Of a DNA stretch of 64,000 nucleotides, positions 53,410 through 63,453 are shown piece after piece. A program made the position numbers and the translations under genes. The notes under the pieces were generated by a model. It was not told the origin of the DNA. It saw nothing but the letters and a program-made list of their open reading frames with translations, and did not search any database. How positions within the stretch are numbered: the first letter of the stretch is position 1; each line of letters starts with the position of its first letter. The DNA comes from JAEYFP01 sp047602645 (lineage in GTDB: Bacteria; Bacillota; Clostridia; Lachnospirales; Lachnospiraceae). The DNA is taken from the NCBI GenBank assembly GCA_047602645.1, contig JASGGU010000002.1:1-64000 (forward strand). The letters are read 5' to 3'.

Positions 53410-54828
53410 ATGATAGATGATTATGAGGAACTCGAACAGAAGAGAACCGCGTCTCCTTTGCGCGATGTGACTGCAGTTTCCCTCGATGAAAATATGGAAA
53501 ATGAATTTATCGGCCAGGGAAGCAAGAAAGCGGAGGAGAATCCCGCAATCAGCAAAGCGGCAAATACCGTGATTGCATCCATGGACAAGCTGGAAAACAG
53601 AAGGGTTTTGCTCATTAATACGGTCTCAGGAACCGGAAGCGTCGGAAGGATCGTGAGCGGCTTGTACAGAACTCTGGAGGACCATGGCTATGAATGCCTT
53701 GTCGCCTATGGGCGGGGAGAGGCTCCGGAGGGTATTCGTTCCTACCGGATAGGAAGTGATACGGGTGTTTATATTCATGGAGGCCTGAGCCGCATTACGG
53801 ACAGACATGGTTTTTATTCCTCGAAGGCTACAAAAGAGCTGATCTCGGTCATCGAGGAATTTAATCCGGACATCGTGCATCTGCACAATGTGCATGGTTA
53901 TTATGTCAATGTGAAACTGCTGTTTACCTATTTGAAGCAATCCGGCCGAAGGGTGATATGGACACTGCATGACTGCTGGAGCTTTACAGGGCATTGTGCG
54001 CATTTTGAGTATATCGGCTGCCAAAAGTGGCAGTCAGGCTGCTCGCACTGTGAGCAGCTTCAAGAATATCCACGGTCAATCATGATGGATCGTTCTAAGA
54101 AAAATTACGAACAGAAAAAGGAACTGTTTACCGGTTTTTCCAATCTGACGGTTGTAACACCGTCTGAATGGCTGGCAGCCCGCGTCAAGCAGTCCTTTTT
54201 AAAAAATTATCATACGGTGGTCATTCCGACAGGAATAGACTTAGAAGAGTTTTCTCCGGTGGCGGAGGAACGAAAGGATGATAATCTTGTCTTTCAGCTC
54301 AGAAGTAAGCTGCGCCTGAAAGGAAAATATGTTCTTCTCGGCGTTGCAAATCCCTGGCGGGAAAGAAAGGGCTTATCTCAGTTTGAGACACTTGCAAAGT
54401 CTGTAGGCGATAAGTTTGCAATTATTCTGCTCGGCTTAAATGATGATCAGCTTTCACAGCTTCCGCATTCGATCATCGGGCTTGCAAAGACGGACAGTGT
54501 AAAGGAGCTGGCGGCGCTGTATTCCCTCGCGGATATTTATGTCAACCTGACGCTGGAGGATACGTTCCCCACCACAAATATCGAGGCGCTTGCGTGTGGT
54601 ACTCCGGTTGTAACCTACAAAGCAGGAGGCAGTCCGGAGAGCATTGACGATACCTGCGGGATTGCCGTGGAACGCAACAGCGTGCAGGGAATCATCGCTG
54701 CGATTGACAAGATGATTGCGCTGCGCAGCAATTTATATACGCCGGAGCTTTGTATGAAAAGAGCGCGGCTTTACGACAAAGATAACCGCTTCATGGAGTA
54801 TGTGCAGGAGGTTTATGAGGGCATGTAG
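53410..54828 (+). CDS. Family 4 glycosyltransferase (WcaC-like)
   Basis: This 472-residue protein has a polar, probably disordered N-terminus (1-60), then a GT-B fold beginning RVLLINTVSGTGSVGRIVSG. WTLHDCWSFTGHCAHFEYIG and the cysteine cluster CQKWQSGCSHC are typical of the colanic-acid WcaC-like subfamily; the donor-side motif is NLTLEDTFPTTNIEALACGT. GAGGAG lies seven bases before ATG 53410, five bases after the previous stop. Upstream in-frame ATGs (53383 and later) lie inside the previous gene. Confidence 0.88.
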   Translation: MIDDYEELEQKRTASPLRDVTAVSLDENMENEFIGQGSKKAEENPAISKAANTVIASMDKLENRRVLLINTVSGTGSVGRIVSGLYRTLEDHGYECLVAYGRGEAPEGIRSYRIGSDTGVYIHGGLSRITDRHGFYSSKATKELISVIEEFNPDIVHLHNVHGYYVNVKLLFTYLKQSGRRVIWTLHDCWSFTGHCAHFEYIGCQKWQSGCSHCEQLQEYPRSIMMDRSKKNYEQKKELFTGFSNLTVVTPSEWLAARVKQSFLKNYHTVVIPTGIDLEEFSPVAEERKDDNLVFQLRSKLRLKGKYVLLGVANPWRERKGLSQFETLAKSVGDKFAIILLGLNDDQLSQLPHSIIGLAKTDSVKELAALYSLADIYVNLTLEDTFPTTNIEALACGTPVVTYKAGGSPESIDDTCGIAVERNSVQGIIAAIDKMIALRSNLYTPELCMKRARLYDKDNRFMEYVQEVYEGM

Positions 54829-54863
54829 CCCGCCTGCCGTCTGAAGCCGACGGGGAGATCGGA

Positions 54864-56246
54864 ATGAAGAAAAAAGGTGCTTTTTACGGATTGTGTGCAA
54901 AATTTGAAAAATCCATCCTGTTTGTTTTTGAGCTTGTGATGTACGCGGCTTGCTTTGCCGCATTTTTTCTGCTGTTTGCAATTGACAATCGCGAGATCAT
55001 TACACTGTCGAGAACGGCGGCCGTCACGCTGTCTACCTACGTCATTATGCTCTTTCTTCTGACGGGTATTTACGGAAAATATGATGTCGGCCTGCGCAAA
55101 AATAAGCAGATTGTGTTTTCACTTTCTCTGGCGGCTGTTTTTACGGATTTCGTCACTTATTTTGAATTGACGATCATGAAGACGAACGAGGCAAACAACG
55201 CGACATTTAAAATTGAGAACCTGAGCATTTTCTTCTTGGTCATTTTCATTCAGGTGCTGATTTTTGTTATAATGACCCATGCCGGAACGGCGTTCTATTT
55301 TTGGATCAACGATGCGCAGCGCTGTCTCATTATTACGTCAGACGAATCAGATGCCAAAAGAGTCGCGCATGCACTGCAGGATTTTCAAAAGCGCTATCAT
55401 GTCTGCGGTATCGTCAGGCATGACATTCCCGATTTAAAGGATCGGATCGTTAAGGCGGATACGGTTGTCCTTTATGAGGTGCCGGTCGGTCTGAGGACTG
55501 AAATTGTGGATTTCTGTTACCAAAACTTGAAGAATATATATTTCAATCCGCATATTGCAGATATTTTGGAGCAAAATTCAAAGCCGGTTGTTGTTGATGA
55601 TATTTCGTTTTTCTCCTCACAGTTTCATATGATTACATTTGAGCAGCGGATTATCAAGCGGCTGATGGATATTTTTTTATCGGCTATGGCTCTGCTTCTT
55701 ACAAGTCCGATTCTGCTCGTGAGTGCCGTGTGCATCAAACGCCATGACGGCGGAGCGGTGCTGTTCAAGCAAAAGAGAGCAACGGTGCACGGCAGGGTAT
55801 TTGAAATCTATAAATTTCGCACGATGCGGGAAAATGCCGGAAATTATTCAGTAACGAAGGATGATGACAGGGTGACACCTGTCGGAAAGTTTATGCGGAA
55901 ATACCGGATCGACGAGCTTCCCCAGTTTTTTAATATTTTAAAAGGGGATATGAGTCTTGTAGGCCCACGGCCGGAAATGCTTGAAAATGTTGAGGACTAC
56001 ACGAAAGAACTGCCGGAGTTCCGTTACAGGCTGCGGATGAAGGCGGGGCTCACGGGTCATGCTCAAATTACCGGAAAGTATAATACGAGTTCGAAGGATA
56101 AGCTGATGCTCGACTTGATGTATATTGAGAATTACAGTATTTTAAAGGATATCCAGCTTCTGTTTCAGACGATTTTGGTCCTGTTCAAGGCGGAGGACAG
56201 TACGACAGCTTTTTCAGGTGAGGAGTCTGAGCATGAAGAGCAATGA
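54864..56246 (+). CDS. Polyprenyl-phosphate sugar-1-phosphate transferase (long form, second copy)
   Basis: This 460-residue paralogue of the protein at 23693 has the same layout: N-terminal membrane region, Rossmann-like middle, and C-terminal catalytic domain (KRLMDIFLSAMALLLTSPIL, YKFRTMRENAGNYSV, RIDELPQFFNILKG and the VGPRPE motif). It is the third initiating transferase of the locus. A small CCGTC/GACGG hairpin without a T-run lies in the 35-base gap before it. Confidence 0.92.
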   Translation: MKKKGAFYGLCAKFEKSILFVFELVMYAACFAAFFLLFAIDNREIITLSRTAAVTLSTYVIMLFLLTGIYGKYDVGLRKNKQIVFSLSLAAVFTDFVTYFELTIMKTNEANNATFKIENLSIFFLVIFIQVLIFVIMTHAGTAFYFWINDAQRCLIITSDESDAKRVAHALQDFQKRYHVCGIVRHDIPDLKDRIVKADTVVLYEVPVGLRTEIVDFCYQNLKNIYFNPHIADILEQNSKPVVVDDISFFSSQFHMITFEQRIIKRLMDIFLSAMALLLTSPILLVSAVCIKRHDGGAVLFKQKRATVHGRVFEIYKFRTMRENAGNYSVTKDDDRVTPVGKFMRKYRIDELPQFFNILKGDMSLVGPRPEMLENVEDYTKELPEFRYRLRMKAGLTGHAQITGKYNTSSKDKLMLDLMYIENYSILKDIQLLFQTILVLFKAEDSTTAFSGEESEHEEQ

Positions 56247-56991
56247 AGAACGACAGGTTCAAATCAGCATTATCACGGTGACAAGGAACAGTGAGGAAAC
56301 GCTTAAAAAGACAATTGAGTCTGTGCTAAACCAGACGCTTTCCCCCAAAGAATACCTGATTATTGACGGAAACTCTTCGGACGGAACCGTTGCGCTTGCA
56401 GAATGTTTTCACGAATCGTTTGCCGAGAAGGGAATCACTTACCGAATTTATTCGGAGCCTGATGCCGGCATCTATGATGCTATGAATAAAGGGATTAAAC
56501 TGGCTTCGGGAGAAATCATCGGAATGATCAACAGCAATGACTGGTATGAACCGGAGGCGCTGCAGGCAGTCGCGGACGTTTATCGAAAAAAGGGCTTTGA
56601 TTTGTTTTTTGCGGATTTAAGGATGCACCTACCAAACGGCGGGACGTTTATTAAGCCTGCGCGGAACCGGAGCTATGCGACTTCAAGGGATTGGAACCAT
56701 CCGACGACGTTCATTACAAAGAGGGTCTATGAGAAGCATCCCTATAAGACAGAAACGATTCATGATGACTATGATTTGATTCTGCGTCTGAAAAGGGAGG
56801 GTGTGCATATCGAAACGCTAAACCGGGTGCTGGCAGATTTCTGCATGAACGGCACGAGCCATGAGCGGAGTTTCCAAAAAGCGTGGCAGCGCGTGATAAT
56901 CAAGTACCGGATTTACAGGAATAACGGTTATTCTCCGTTTTATTTTCTGGAATGTCTGGCCGTGGAGGCCGCGAAGCTGATTGTAGGATAA
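56233..56991 (+). CDS. Family 2 glycosyltransferase (WcaA-like)
   Basis: This 252-residue enzyme has VQISIITVTRNSEETLKKTI, the nucleotide site IIDGNSSDGT, SEPDAGIYDAMNKGI and MINSNDWYEPEAL. This pattern is the colanic-acid-type subfamily that uses a D-x-D variant (NSND). GAGGAG before ATG 56233 decides the start; it overlaps the transferase gene by 14 bases. Confidence 0.9.
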   Translation: MKSNEERQVQISIITVTRNSEETLKKTIESVLNQTLSPKEYLIIDGNSSDGTVALAECFHESFAEKGITYRIYSEPDAGIYDAMNKGIKLASGEIIGMINSNDWYEPEALQAVADVYRKKGFDLFFADLRMHLPNGGTFIKPARNRSYATSRDWNHPTTFITKRVYEKHPYKTETIHDDYDLILRLKREGVHIETLNRVLADFCMNGTSHERSFQKAWQRVIIKYRIYRNNGYSPFYFLECLAVEAAKLIVG

Positions 56992-57071
56992 CAAATTATT
57001 TGATTCTCTCATAGGAAACTCTTCCGGATTTTCCGGTGAAAGAAAATATGATGCATGCAGGAAGTAAAACG

Positions 57072-58280
57072 ATGGAAATAAAGACACTGACCTTTTTTTC
57101 AAATTATTTTAACCATCACCAGAAAGCGCTTTGCGATGAGTGGCATGCGCTTTTGGGGGATGGTTTTACGTTTGTGGAAACAGAACCGATCGAGGGTTTT
57201 CGAGCCGATATGGGCTGGGGTGAAAAGGAGGTTCCGCCTTATGTGCTGCGCACCTATACGGAGGAAGCGTCAAACGAAAGGGCACTCGCGCTTGGTCTGA
57301 ACAGCGATGTTGTTGTTATGGGAACAGCGCCTGAACTGTACATAGAGGAGCGGCTTGCAAAGAATAAACTGACGTTTCGTTACTCGGAACGTCCGCTGAA
57401 GGAGGGATTTATCAAGTTTTTTCTTCCGCGGCTTACAAAAAAGTATATTCATCTGCACATCAGGAACAGGAAAAAACGGCTGTATATCCTCGGGGCCAGT
57501 GCTTATACGGCCAGGGATTATAAAAAGATGAGAAGCTATCCGGATAAGTGCTATCAGTTCGGGTATTTTCCAAAGCATTTGTCCTATGAACCAAGGGTGC
57601 TGATGGAACGAAAGGCACAACAGGCTGTTGATCCAAAGGTGACGACAATTTTGTGGGAAGGGCGTATGCTGAGGCTGAAGCGTCCGGATTTGGTCATCAG
57701 AGCTGCCGGAAATTTAAAGAGAAAGGGTTATTCTTTCCGGGTCACAATGGTCGGCGAGGGTCCGGAACGTTCGTGTGTCGAGCGGATGGCAAAGCGGTAC
57801 GGCCTTTTGGATATCGTTACATTTGAAAATTTTTTATCTCCTGATGAGGCCAGAGAGCGCATGGCGGATGCGAAGATCTATGTTATGACGAGCAACTTTT
57901 TGGAAGGATGGGGTTCCGTTATCTATGAAGCGCTGAACGCCGGGTGTGCGGTTGTGGCGAGCCATGCCTGCGGTGCGACTCCTTGGCTTGTAAAGCATAA
58001 AAAAACAGGACTTGTGTTTAAAAGCGGAAGTGCGGGCAGTCTGACAAGGCAGCTCGAAGTACTGCTTAAGGAGCCGGGATTACAGGAAACCTACGGAATT
58101 GCGGCTTATGAGCAGATGCATCAGCTTTGGAATCCGAAAACGGCCGCGGCAAACGTGCTGACACTCGCCGGGTGTTTGGAGGAAGGGCGTGAATGTCCGA
58201 TTCAGGAGGGTCCCTGCAGTAAGGCGGGATACTTGAAAAACAACTGGTTTCATGAGGAAAGGCGGACCGATGAAGTATAA
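57072..58280 (+). CDS. Family 4 glycosyltransferase
   Basis: This 402-residue GT-B protein opens TLTFFSNYFNHHQKALCDEW and has ILWEGRMLRLKRPDLVIRAA and a late EGWGSVIYEALNAGCAVV. The N-terminal half has a basic helix that could contact the membrane. AGGAAG ten bases before ATG 57072 is favoured over GTG 57036. The 80-base gap before it holds only a CCGGA/TCCGG mini-hairpin. Confidence 0.87.
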   Translation: MEIKTLTFFSNYFNHHQKALCDEWHALLGDGFTFVETEPIEGFRADMGWGEKEVPPYVLRTYTEEASNERALALGLNSDVVVMGTAPELYIEERLAKNKLTFRYSERPLKEGFIKFFLPRLTKKYIHLHIRNRKKRLYILGASAYTARDYKKMRSYPDKCYQFGYFPKHLSYEPRVLMERKAQQAVDPKVTTILWEGRMLRLKRPDLVIRAAGNLKRKGYSFRVTMVGEGPERSCVERMAKRYGLLDIVTFENFLSPDEARERMADAKIYVMTSNFLEGWGSVIYEALNAGCAVVASHACGATPWLVKHKKTGLVFKSGSAGSLTRQLEVLLKEPGLQETYGIAAYEQMHQLWNPKTAAANVLTLAGCLEEGRECPIQEGPCSKAGYLKNNWFHEERRTDEV

Positions 58281-59427
58281 AATTTTATATTTGATGGAAT
58301 TTCCGATTGATCTGCCGGGAGGCGGACAAATGTCCACCCAGACACTGTGTGAGGGATTATCCCAAACAGAGTTTGAACCGGTTGCCGTATGTCCGAGGCT
58401 GCTTACAAAAACACAGGCCGATTTTCCGTTCCGGGTTGTGGAGTATACCTCTGATCATAACCGGGAACGAAGCAAATTTCGCCGAATCTTTAATTTTTTC
58501 CGTCGAATTGGATCTTTTTACCGGATTATCCATTCCGAGAAGCCGCAGCTTATCCATGTTTCGATGTCGGAATCGCTGATTACGTTCGGATTTCTGCGCT
58601 GTATCGGGTTATTTTCCGGGATTCCGTTTGTTTATACCGACAGAGGATTGTTTTATGGTTATCGCAGTCATTCCAGAACGTGCATTATGCGCACGCTGAA
58701 GCATGCATCCGGGATGATCTGTACGACGCAATACAACAAAAACTTATGGAAGGCGGCCGGAGTGCCGTGTAAAGTTACGGTCATCCCGAATACGATCGGC
58801 AAGGTATTTGATGAGTTTCAGGAAGGAAAACGTGAGGAACAGCGAAAAAAATACGGCATTTCAAAGGAGGATTTTGTCGTTGGCTTTGCGGGACGGATTT
58901 CGGAGGAAAAGGACTGGCCATTCGTTCAGACGCTCGTGTCCGCTTTAAGGAGCAGCGGCCTGCGGTTTAAGGTTGCACTCGTGCTGTCCGTTTATGAAGC
59001 ACAGGACGCGCGCCTTGCGGAAGATATTAAGAACGGAATCATCAAAAATATTGGTGAAGAAAATCTGATTTACATGCAGGATTTGTCCCAGGCGGAGATT
59101 GCGGATTATTACTACCTTGTAGATGTATTTGTAATGACTTCCATGTTTGAGTCGTTCGGAAAAGCCGCGGTTGAAGCGATGAGCCGGAAATGTGCGGTCG
59201 TATCCACGAATGTCGGCGGGCTTACTGAGGTGATCGGGAAGGAAGAAAACCTTTATACAAAGGAGAACCTGCAAAAATTTACGGCTCGCATGCATGTGCT
59301 TTTCGACGATCGGGCAGAGCTGGATTGCAACCGGGAGTTTTTCTACCGGCGTTATCTGGATCACTATACGAAGGAAGTCCATATTGAAAGGCATTGCAGT
59401 CTTTATTCGGGTTTACTTGAGTCTTGA
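58270..59427 (+). CDS. Family 4 glycosyltransferase
   Basis: This 385-residue GT-B enzyme opens MKYKILYLMEFPIDLPGGGQ, has VGFAGRISEEKDWPFV in the donor domain and TSMFESFGKAAVEAMSRKCA as the E-x7-E region. Start ATG 58270 follows GAGGAAAGG and overlaps the previous gene by 11 bases. It is the last gene before the internal promoter. Confidence 0.9.
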   Translation: MKYKILYLMEFPIDLPGGGQMSTQTLCEGLSQTEFEPVAVCPRLLTKTQADFPFRVVEYTSDHNRERSKFRRIFNFFRRIGSFYRIIHSEKPQLIHVSMSESLITFGFLRCIGLFSGIPFVYTDRGLFYGYRSHSRTCIMRTLKHASGMICTTQYNKNLWKAAGVPCKVTVIPNTIGKVFDEFQEGKREEQRKKYGISKEDFVVGFAGRISEEKDWPFVQTLVSALRSSGLRFKVALVLSVYEAQDARLAEDIKNGIIKNIGEENLIYMQDLSQAEIADYYYLVDVFVMTSMFESFGKAAVEAMSRKCAVVSTNVGGLTEVIGKEENLYTKENLQKFTARMHVLFDDRAELDCNREFFYRRYLDHYTKEVHIERHCSLYSGLLES

Positions 59428-59445
59428 TTATAAAAATGGTATACT
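59417..59445 (+). promoter_or_regulatory. Internal promoter before the amino-sugar genes
   Basis: TTGAGT (59417-59422) and TATACT (59440-59445) are 17 bases apart. Transcription would start near 59452, just before the in-frame ATG 59455, which would then have no leader; this supports ATG 59482. Confidence 0.65.
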
Positions 59446-59481
59446 ATTATCATTATGCCAATAGACTTGGAGGATCAGTTA

Positions 59482-60606
59482 ATGAATGTTTTGGCAAACA
59501 GATTGGACAGAGGATTTTATCAGTATCAGAAGGAGTTTGAGCAGAAGGCATTGGAGGTGCTGCGCTCCGGCTGGTATATACTCGGGAAGGAGTTAAGCTC
59601 CTTTGAAGAAGAATTTGCCTCTTATATCGGTACGAAATACTGCGTGGGCCTTGCGAGCGGTTTGGATGCGCTCTGGCTTGCGTTTCGCGTGCTTGGGATC
59701 GGAGAGGGCGATGAGGTCATTGTACAGGGGAATACTTATATTGCGAGTGTGATGGGAATTACAATCAACGGGGCGACCCCGGTGTTTGTAGAACCGGATG
59801 TCTATTATAATATTGACACAGCTAAAATCGAAGAGAAGATCACAGAGCGCACAAAGGCAATTCTCGTCGTGCATTTATACGGACAGGCATCTAAAATGGA
59901 TGAGGTGTCCGCACTTTGTGAAAAATACCGACTGCGTCTTGTGGAGGACTGTGCACAGTCTCATGGCGCATGCTTTGACGGGAAGATGACGGGCAGCTTC
60001 GGCGATATCGGTTGTTTTTCCTTTTATCCCTCAAAAAATATCGGCGCATTCGGAGACGGAGGCGCAATAGTGACCAATGATGAAAAAATAGCGGCGGATA
60101 TGCGCATGTACCGTAATTACGGAAGCGAGAAGCGCTATTATAATAAAGTGGTGGGGACAAATTCCCGCTTGGATGAGATTCAGGCAGGACTGCTGCGCGT
60201 GCGGCTAAAGCATGTGCAGGAGATGACGGAGGAAAAGAAGCAGATTGCCGCCCGGTACATAAGCCGGCTGAACAATCCTCTTATTATGCTTCCGCCTCTC
60301 ATGGAGCGGGCGACTCATATCTATCATCAGTTTGTCATTCGTTGTAAGGAACGCGATGAGCTGATTCAATATTTGAATGAAAAGGAAATCGGGACAATCA
60401 TCCATTATCCGATTCCGCCGCATTTGGCAGAAGCCTATCGGTATCTCGGCTTCCACAAAGGGGATCTGCCGCTTACTGAGGCGTGTGCGCGGGAAGTGCT
60501 TTCCATCCCGATGTATAACGGTATGACAGAAGAAGAGCAGAATTACGTGATTGATGCGCTCAATGCGTTTCAAGGCCGGACACCTTTACAGGCTGAACTG
60601 TTCTGA
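59482..60606 (+). CDS. DegT-family sugar aminotransferase (FdtB/QdtB-like)
   Basis: This 374-residue PLP enzyme resembles transaminases that make dTDP-3-amino-3,6-dideoxyhexoses. It has WYILGKELSSFEEEFASYIG, GLASGLDALWLAF, EDCAQSHGA and the PLP lysine in SFYPSKNIGAFGDGG. The ketoisomerase that makes its substrate is encoded just downstream. GGAGG at 59469-59473 lies eight bases before ATG 59482; ATG 59455 is a weaker option. Confidence 0.92.
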   Translation: MNVLANRLDRGFYQYQKEFEQKALEVLRSGWYILGKELSSFEEEFASYIGTKYCVGLASGLDALWLAFRVLGIGEGDEVIVQGNTYIASVMGITINGATPVFVEPDVYYNIDTAKIEEKITERTKAILVVHLYGQASKMDEVSALCEKYRLRLVEDCAQSHGACFDGKMTGSFGDIGCFSFYPSKNIGAFGDGGAIVTNDEKIAADMRMYRNYGSEKRYYNKVVGTNSRLDEIQAGLLRVRLKHVQEMTEEKKQIAARYISRLNNPLIMLPPLMERATHIYHQFVIRCKERDELIQYLNEKEIGTIIHYPIPPHLAEAYRYLGFHKGDLPLTEACAREVLSIPMYNGMTEEEQNYVIDALNAFQGRTPLQAELF

Positions 60607-60638
60607 CATGCGAACAACAAAAAGATGGGAGAGACTGC

Positions 60639-61064
60639 ATGAATATTAAGGGGCAGTATCAGATATTGGAATTCGGAGAATTCGGGGATGAGCGCGGAAA
60701 CCTTGTTGTGGCGGAGTGCGGCGGGATGGATGTGCCGTTTGAGGTGAAGCGCGTGTTCTATATGTACGGTTCGGATGCGACCGTCATCCGTGGGCGTCAC
60801 GCTAACAGAAGGACGGAATTTGTGCTGATCAATGTGAGCGGATCGAGCAGGGTAAAGGTCGATAATGGATTTGAAACGGAGATTGTGGAGCTGAACAGGC
60901 CGCGGATGGGTCTGTATCTGCCCTCTATGCTCTGGAAGGATATGTATGATTTTTCTCCGGATTCCGTGCTTCTGGTGCTTGCAAGTGAGCATTATGACGG
61001 CAGCGAATATATCCGCGATTATGAAGAATTTATAAAGGAAGTGGGAGGCATACGGCATGAGTAA
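60639..61064 (+). CDS. dTDP-sugar 3,4-ketoisomerase (FdtA/QdtA cupin)
   Basis: This 141-residue single-domain cupin shifts the keto group of dTDP-4-keto-6-deoxyglucose from C4 to C3. Typical features are FGDERGNLVVAE, FEVKRVFYMYG and the catalytic histidine in RGRHANRRTEFVLINV. With the adjacent aminotransferase it gives a 3-amino-3,6-dideoxyhexose (Fuc3N or Qui3N type; the stereochemistry is not readable). GGGAGAG precedes the ATG and it overlaps the next gene by eight bases. The RmlA/RmlB enzymes are not in this window. Confidence 0.9.
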   Translation: MNIKGQYQILEFGEFGDERGNLVVAECGGMDVPFEVKRVFYMYGSDATVIRGRHANRRTEFVLINVSGSSRVKVDNGFETEIVELNRPRMGLYLPSMLWKDMYDFSPDSVLLVLASEHYDGSEYIRDYEEFIKEVGGIRHE

Positions 61065-62013
61065 GATTTCCATCATCATACCGGTTTATTTTAATTCAGA
61101 TACGCTGATGCTCCTTTATGAGGATATGAAGGAGAAAATTCTTCATAAAATCGGCGCATATGAGATTGTTATGGTGGACGACGGTTCCGGCGATAATTCG
61201 TGGGAAATCATGAATCAAATCAGAGAGAGAGACGAGCATGTGAAATGCATTCGTCTTTCAAGGAATTTTGGCGAGCACGCGGCAATCCTTGCCGGCCTGT
61301 CGCACTGCAGCGGCGACTGCGCCGTGACAAAGCAGGCGGATCTGCAGGAGGATTCTGAGCTGATTCTTGAGATGTACGAGAGCTGGAAGCGCGGCAATAA
61401 GGTTGTGCTTGCGGTGCGTGCTCAAAGGGATGATTCCCCGATTAAAAAATTTTTTGCGAATATGTATTACGGTATCGTCAAAAAATTTATCGAAAAGAAA
61501 ATGCCGATTGGCGGCTTTGACTGCTATCTGCTCGACAGGCAGGTCATCGGCGTCCTGCAAATGCTTGATGAGAAGAATTCGGCACTGACCTTACAGGTTT
61601 TGTGGGTGGGCTTTCAGTCGGAAAGCATTTATTTTCACAGAAAAGATCGGGAAATCGGCCAGTCTCGCTGGACGCTTTCCAAGAAGTTCAAGCTGGTAAT
61701 GGACTCAATGATGAGCTTTTCCTATTTTCCGATCCGATTCATGTCAGGTGTCGGCGTCGTCTGTGCAATGATTTCATTTTTATGGATTATAGAAGTCATT
61801 CTGGAGCGTTTGATCATCGGAACACCGATTGAGGGTTGGGCTTCTCTGATGTGTCTGATTCTGTTTTCTACGGGAATGATTCTTTTGATGCTTGGAATTC
61901 TTGGAGAATATCTATGGCGGACACTTGATGCAAGCCGTAACCGTCCCCCGTTTTTGGTAGATACGGTCAATCCTTGCCGTACGACGGACGAGGAACCAAA
62001 GGAGCCAGTATAG
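61057..62013 (+). CDS. DPM1/GtrB-type membrane glycosyltransferase
   Basis: This 318-residue enzyme has a cytoplasmic GT2 domain (SIIIPVYFNSDTLMLLYEDM, VDDGSGDNSW, KQADLQEDSELI) and two C-terminal membrane spans (about 225-295). The family puts a sugar on polyprenyl phosphate for use outside the membrane by GT-C enzymes. That would feed the GT-C-like membrane proteins at the start of the locus or beyond the right edge. Confidence 0.9.
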   Translation: MSKISIIIPVYFNSDTLMLLYEDMKEKILHKIGAYEIVMVDDGSGDNSWEIMNQIRERDEHVKCIRLSRNFGEHAAILAGLSHCSGDCAVTKQADLQEDSELILEMYESWKRGNKVVLAVRAQRDDSPIKKFFANMYYGIVKKFIEKKMPIGGFDCYLLDRQVIGVLQMLDEKNSALTLQVLWVGFQSESIYFHRKDREIGQSRWTLSKKFKLVMDSMMSFSYFPIRFMSGVGVVCAMISFLWIIEVILERLIIGTPIEGWASLMCLILFSTGMILLMLGILGEYLWRTLDASRNRPPFLVDTVNPCRTTDEEPKEPV

Positions 62014-62016
62014 ATC

Positions 62017-63453
62017 ATGGGAGAAACAGAAAAAAAGGAAGGCTTGCTGCAGAGCTTTATTCAGTATTTCTACGGTAATTTCGTTGTGCTGCTGCTGGGA
62101 TTTATCTCTCTCCCGCTGATCACGCGCGTGATGTCCACAGATGAGTATGGAAGAACTGCCATGTTTACCTCGGCTGTTTCCATTATTTATATTTTTGCTA
62201 TTTTAGGGCTGGATCAGTCATATATTCGCTATTTCTATAAGGATGGTGTGAACCGCAAGACTCTTTTATTGCAGTGTCTGCGCTGGCCTGTGCTCCTCAT
62301 CCTTCTTTTGTCGGGCTTGTATGCATTTGGCTCGCAGTATTTTAACGAGTTTCTTTTTGGACGAAGCAGTCTTGACATCACGCTGTTAGTCATAGCCTAC
62401 ACGGTCATTTCCGTCTTTGAACGCTTTCTGTTTTTAAATATCCGTATGGAACAGAACGGGAAGCTGTATTCCAATTTAAATATCTTATCAAAGCTGTTGT
62501 ATATCACATTTATTGTTTTATTTGTCTGGATTCTCGGGAATGACTTCCGGGTCGTGCTCTATGCAATGACGCTTCCGCTCGCAATCGTGACGCTGACCGT
62601 CGCTGTCCGTTATTTGCTCGTTAAGCGAAGGGAAAAGGCGGTCAAGCATGCGGTGGCCCAAAAGGAGCTGCTGCTATATGGCATTCCGTTCATCCCGATG
62701 CTTTTGATGGAGTGGCTGCTGTCGTCAATGGATAAGTGGTTTATCAAAATTTTTAATGATTTTTCGGAAACAGGTGTCTATTCGGCGGCGATGCAGATCA
62801 TGACGCTTTTGCTGACATTTAAAATCACGTATGTGGCGTTTTGGGCACCGGTCGCAATGGAAAAATATGAAACACAGCCGGAGGAGGTCTGCAAGGCATT
62901 TTTTGCGGACATGTTTCGAAAAGTGCAGTTTCTTTGTATGTCGGCGGCGTTTCTGCTGACGATTTTCAGGGGTGTCATTGTATTGATTTTAGGAGAGGGC
63001 TACCGCGAAGCGATCAGGGTGATTCCTTTTCTGACACTGATGCCGATCTTGAGTATTTTGTTTGAAATGACGGGACAGGGCGTGAAATTCGCCGGGAAAA
63101 TCAAATACTTTAATTATGCCTCGCTCGTGGCAATCGCCTGTAATCTTGTCGGAAATATCCTGCTTGTTCCAAGGTTTTCAGGGGTTGGCGCCGCACTTGC
63201 TACGGCGCTCACCTATATCGTATATTTTCTGCTGGGTACTTATTTCTCTAAAAAATGCTATCCGGTTGATTATCGCTTCCGTGAATTTGCCGTATCGCTG
63301 TGTCTCTATATTGCCTATGCGGCGTTTGCGACGGTAACGCAGGATCAGTGGCTGAGTGCCGGCGTGGGAAGTGTGCTGTTTGTACTGCACTGTATTTGGA
63401 ACAGAGGAATTTTGGCGGATCTGCTGTATTTTCTTAAGGGATTGAAAAAATGA
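62017..63453 (+). CDS. Wzx-type polysaccharide flippase (third of three)
   Basis: This 478-residue MOP-superfamily protein has about 14 spans; the opening QYFYGNFVVLLLGFISLPLI and MSTDEYGRTAMFTSAV are family-typical. It starts three bases after the glycosyltransferase stop and overlaps the next gene by four bases. Confidence 0.9.
   Translation: MGETEKKEGLLQSFIQYFYGNFVVLLLGFISLPLITRVMSTDEYGRTAMFTSAVSIIYIFAILGLDQSYIRYFYKDGVNRKTLLLQCLRWPVLLILLLSGLYAFGSQYFNEFLFGRSSLDITLLVIAYTVISVFERFLFLNIRMEQNGKLYSNLNILSKLLYITFIVLFVWILGNDFRVVLYAMTLPLAIVTLTVAVRYLLVKRREKAVKHAVAQKELLLYGIPFIPMLLMEWLLSSMDKWFIKIFNDFSETGVYSAAMQIMTLLLTFKITYVAFWAPVAMEKYETQPEEVCKAFFADMFRKVQFLCMSAAFLLTIFRGVIVLILGEGYREAIRVIPFLTLMPILSILFEMTGQGVKFAGKIKYFNYASLVAIACNLVGNILLVPRFSGVGAALATALTYIVYFLLGTYFSKKCYPVDYRFREFAVSLCLYIAYAAFATVTQDQWLSAGVGSVLFVLHCIWNRGILADLLYFLKGLKK

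Noticed and set aside
54829..54863. CCGTC/GACGG hairpin as a terminator
   Set aside because: Only five base pairs and no T-run; genes on both sides belong to the same array.
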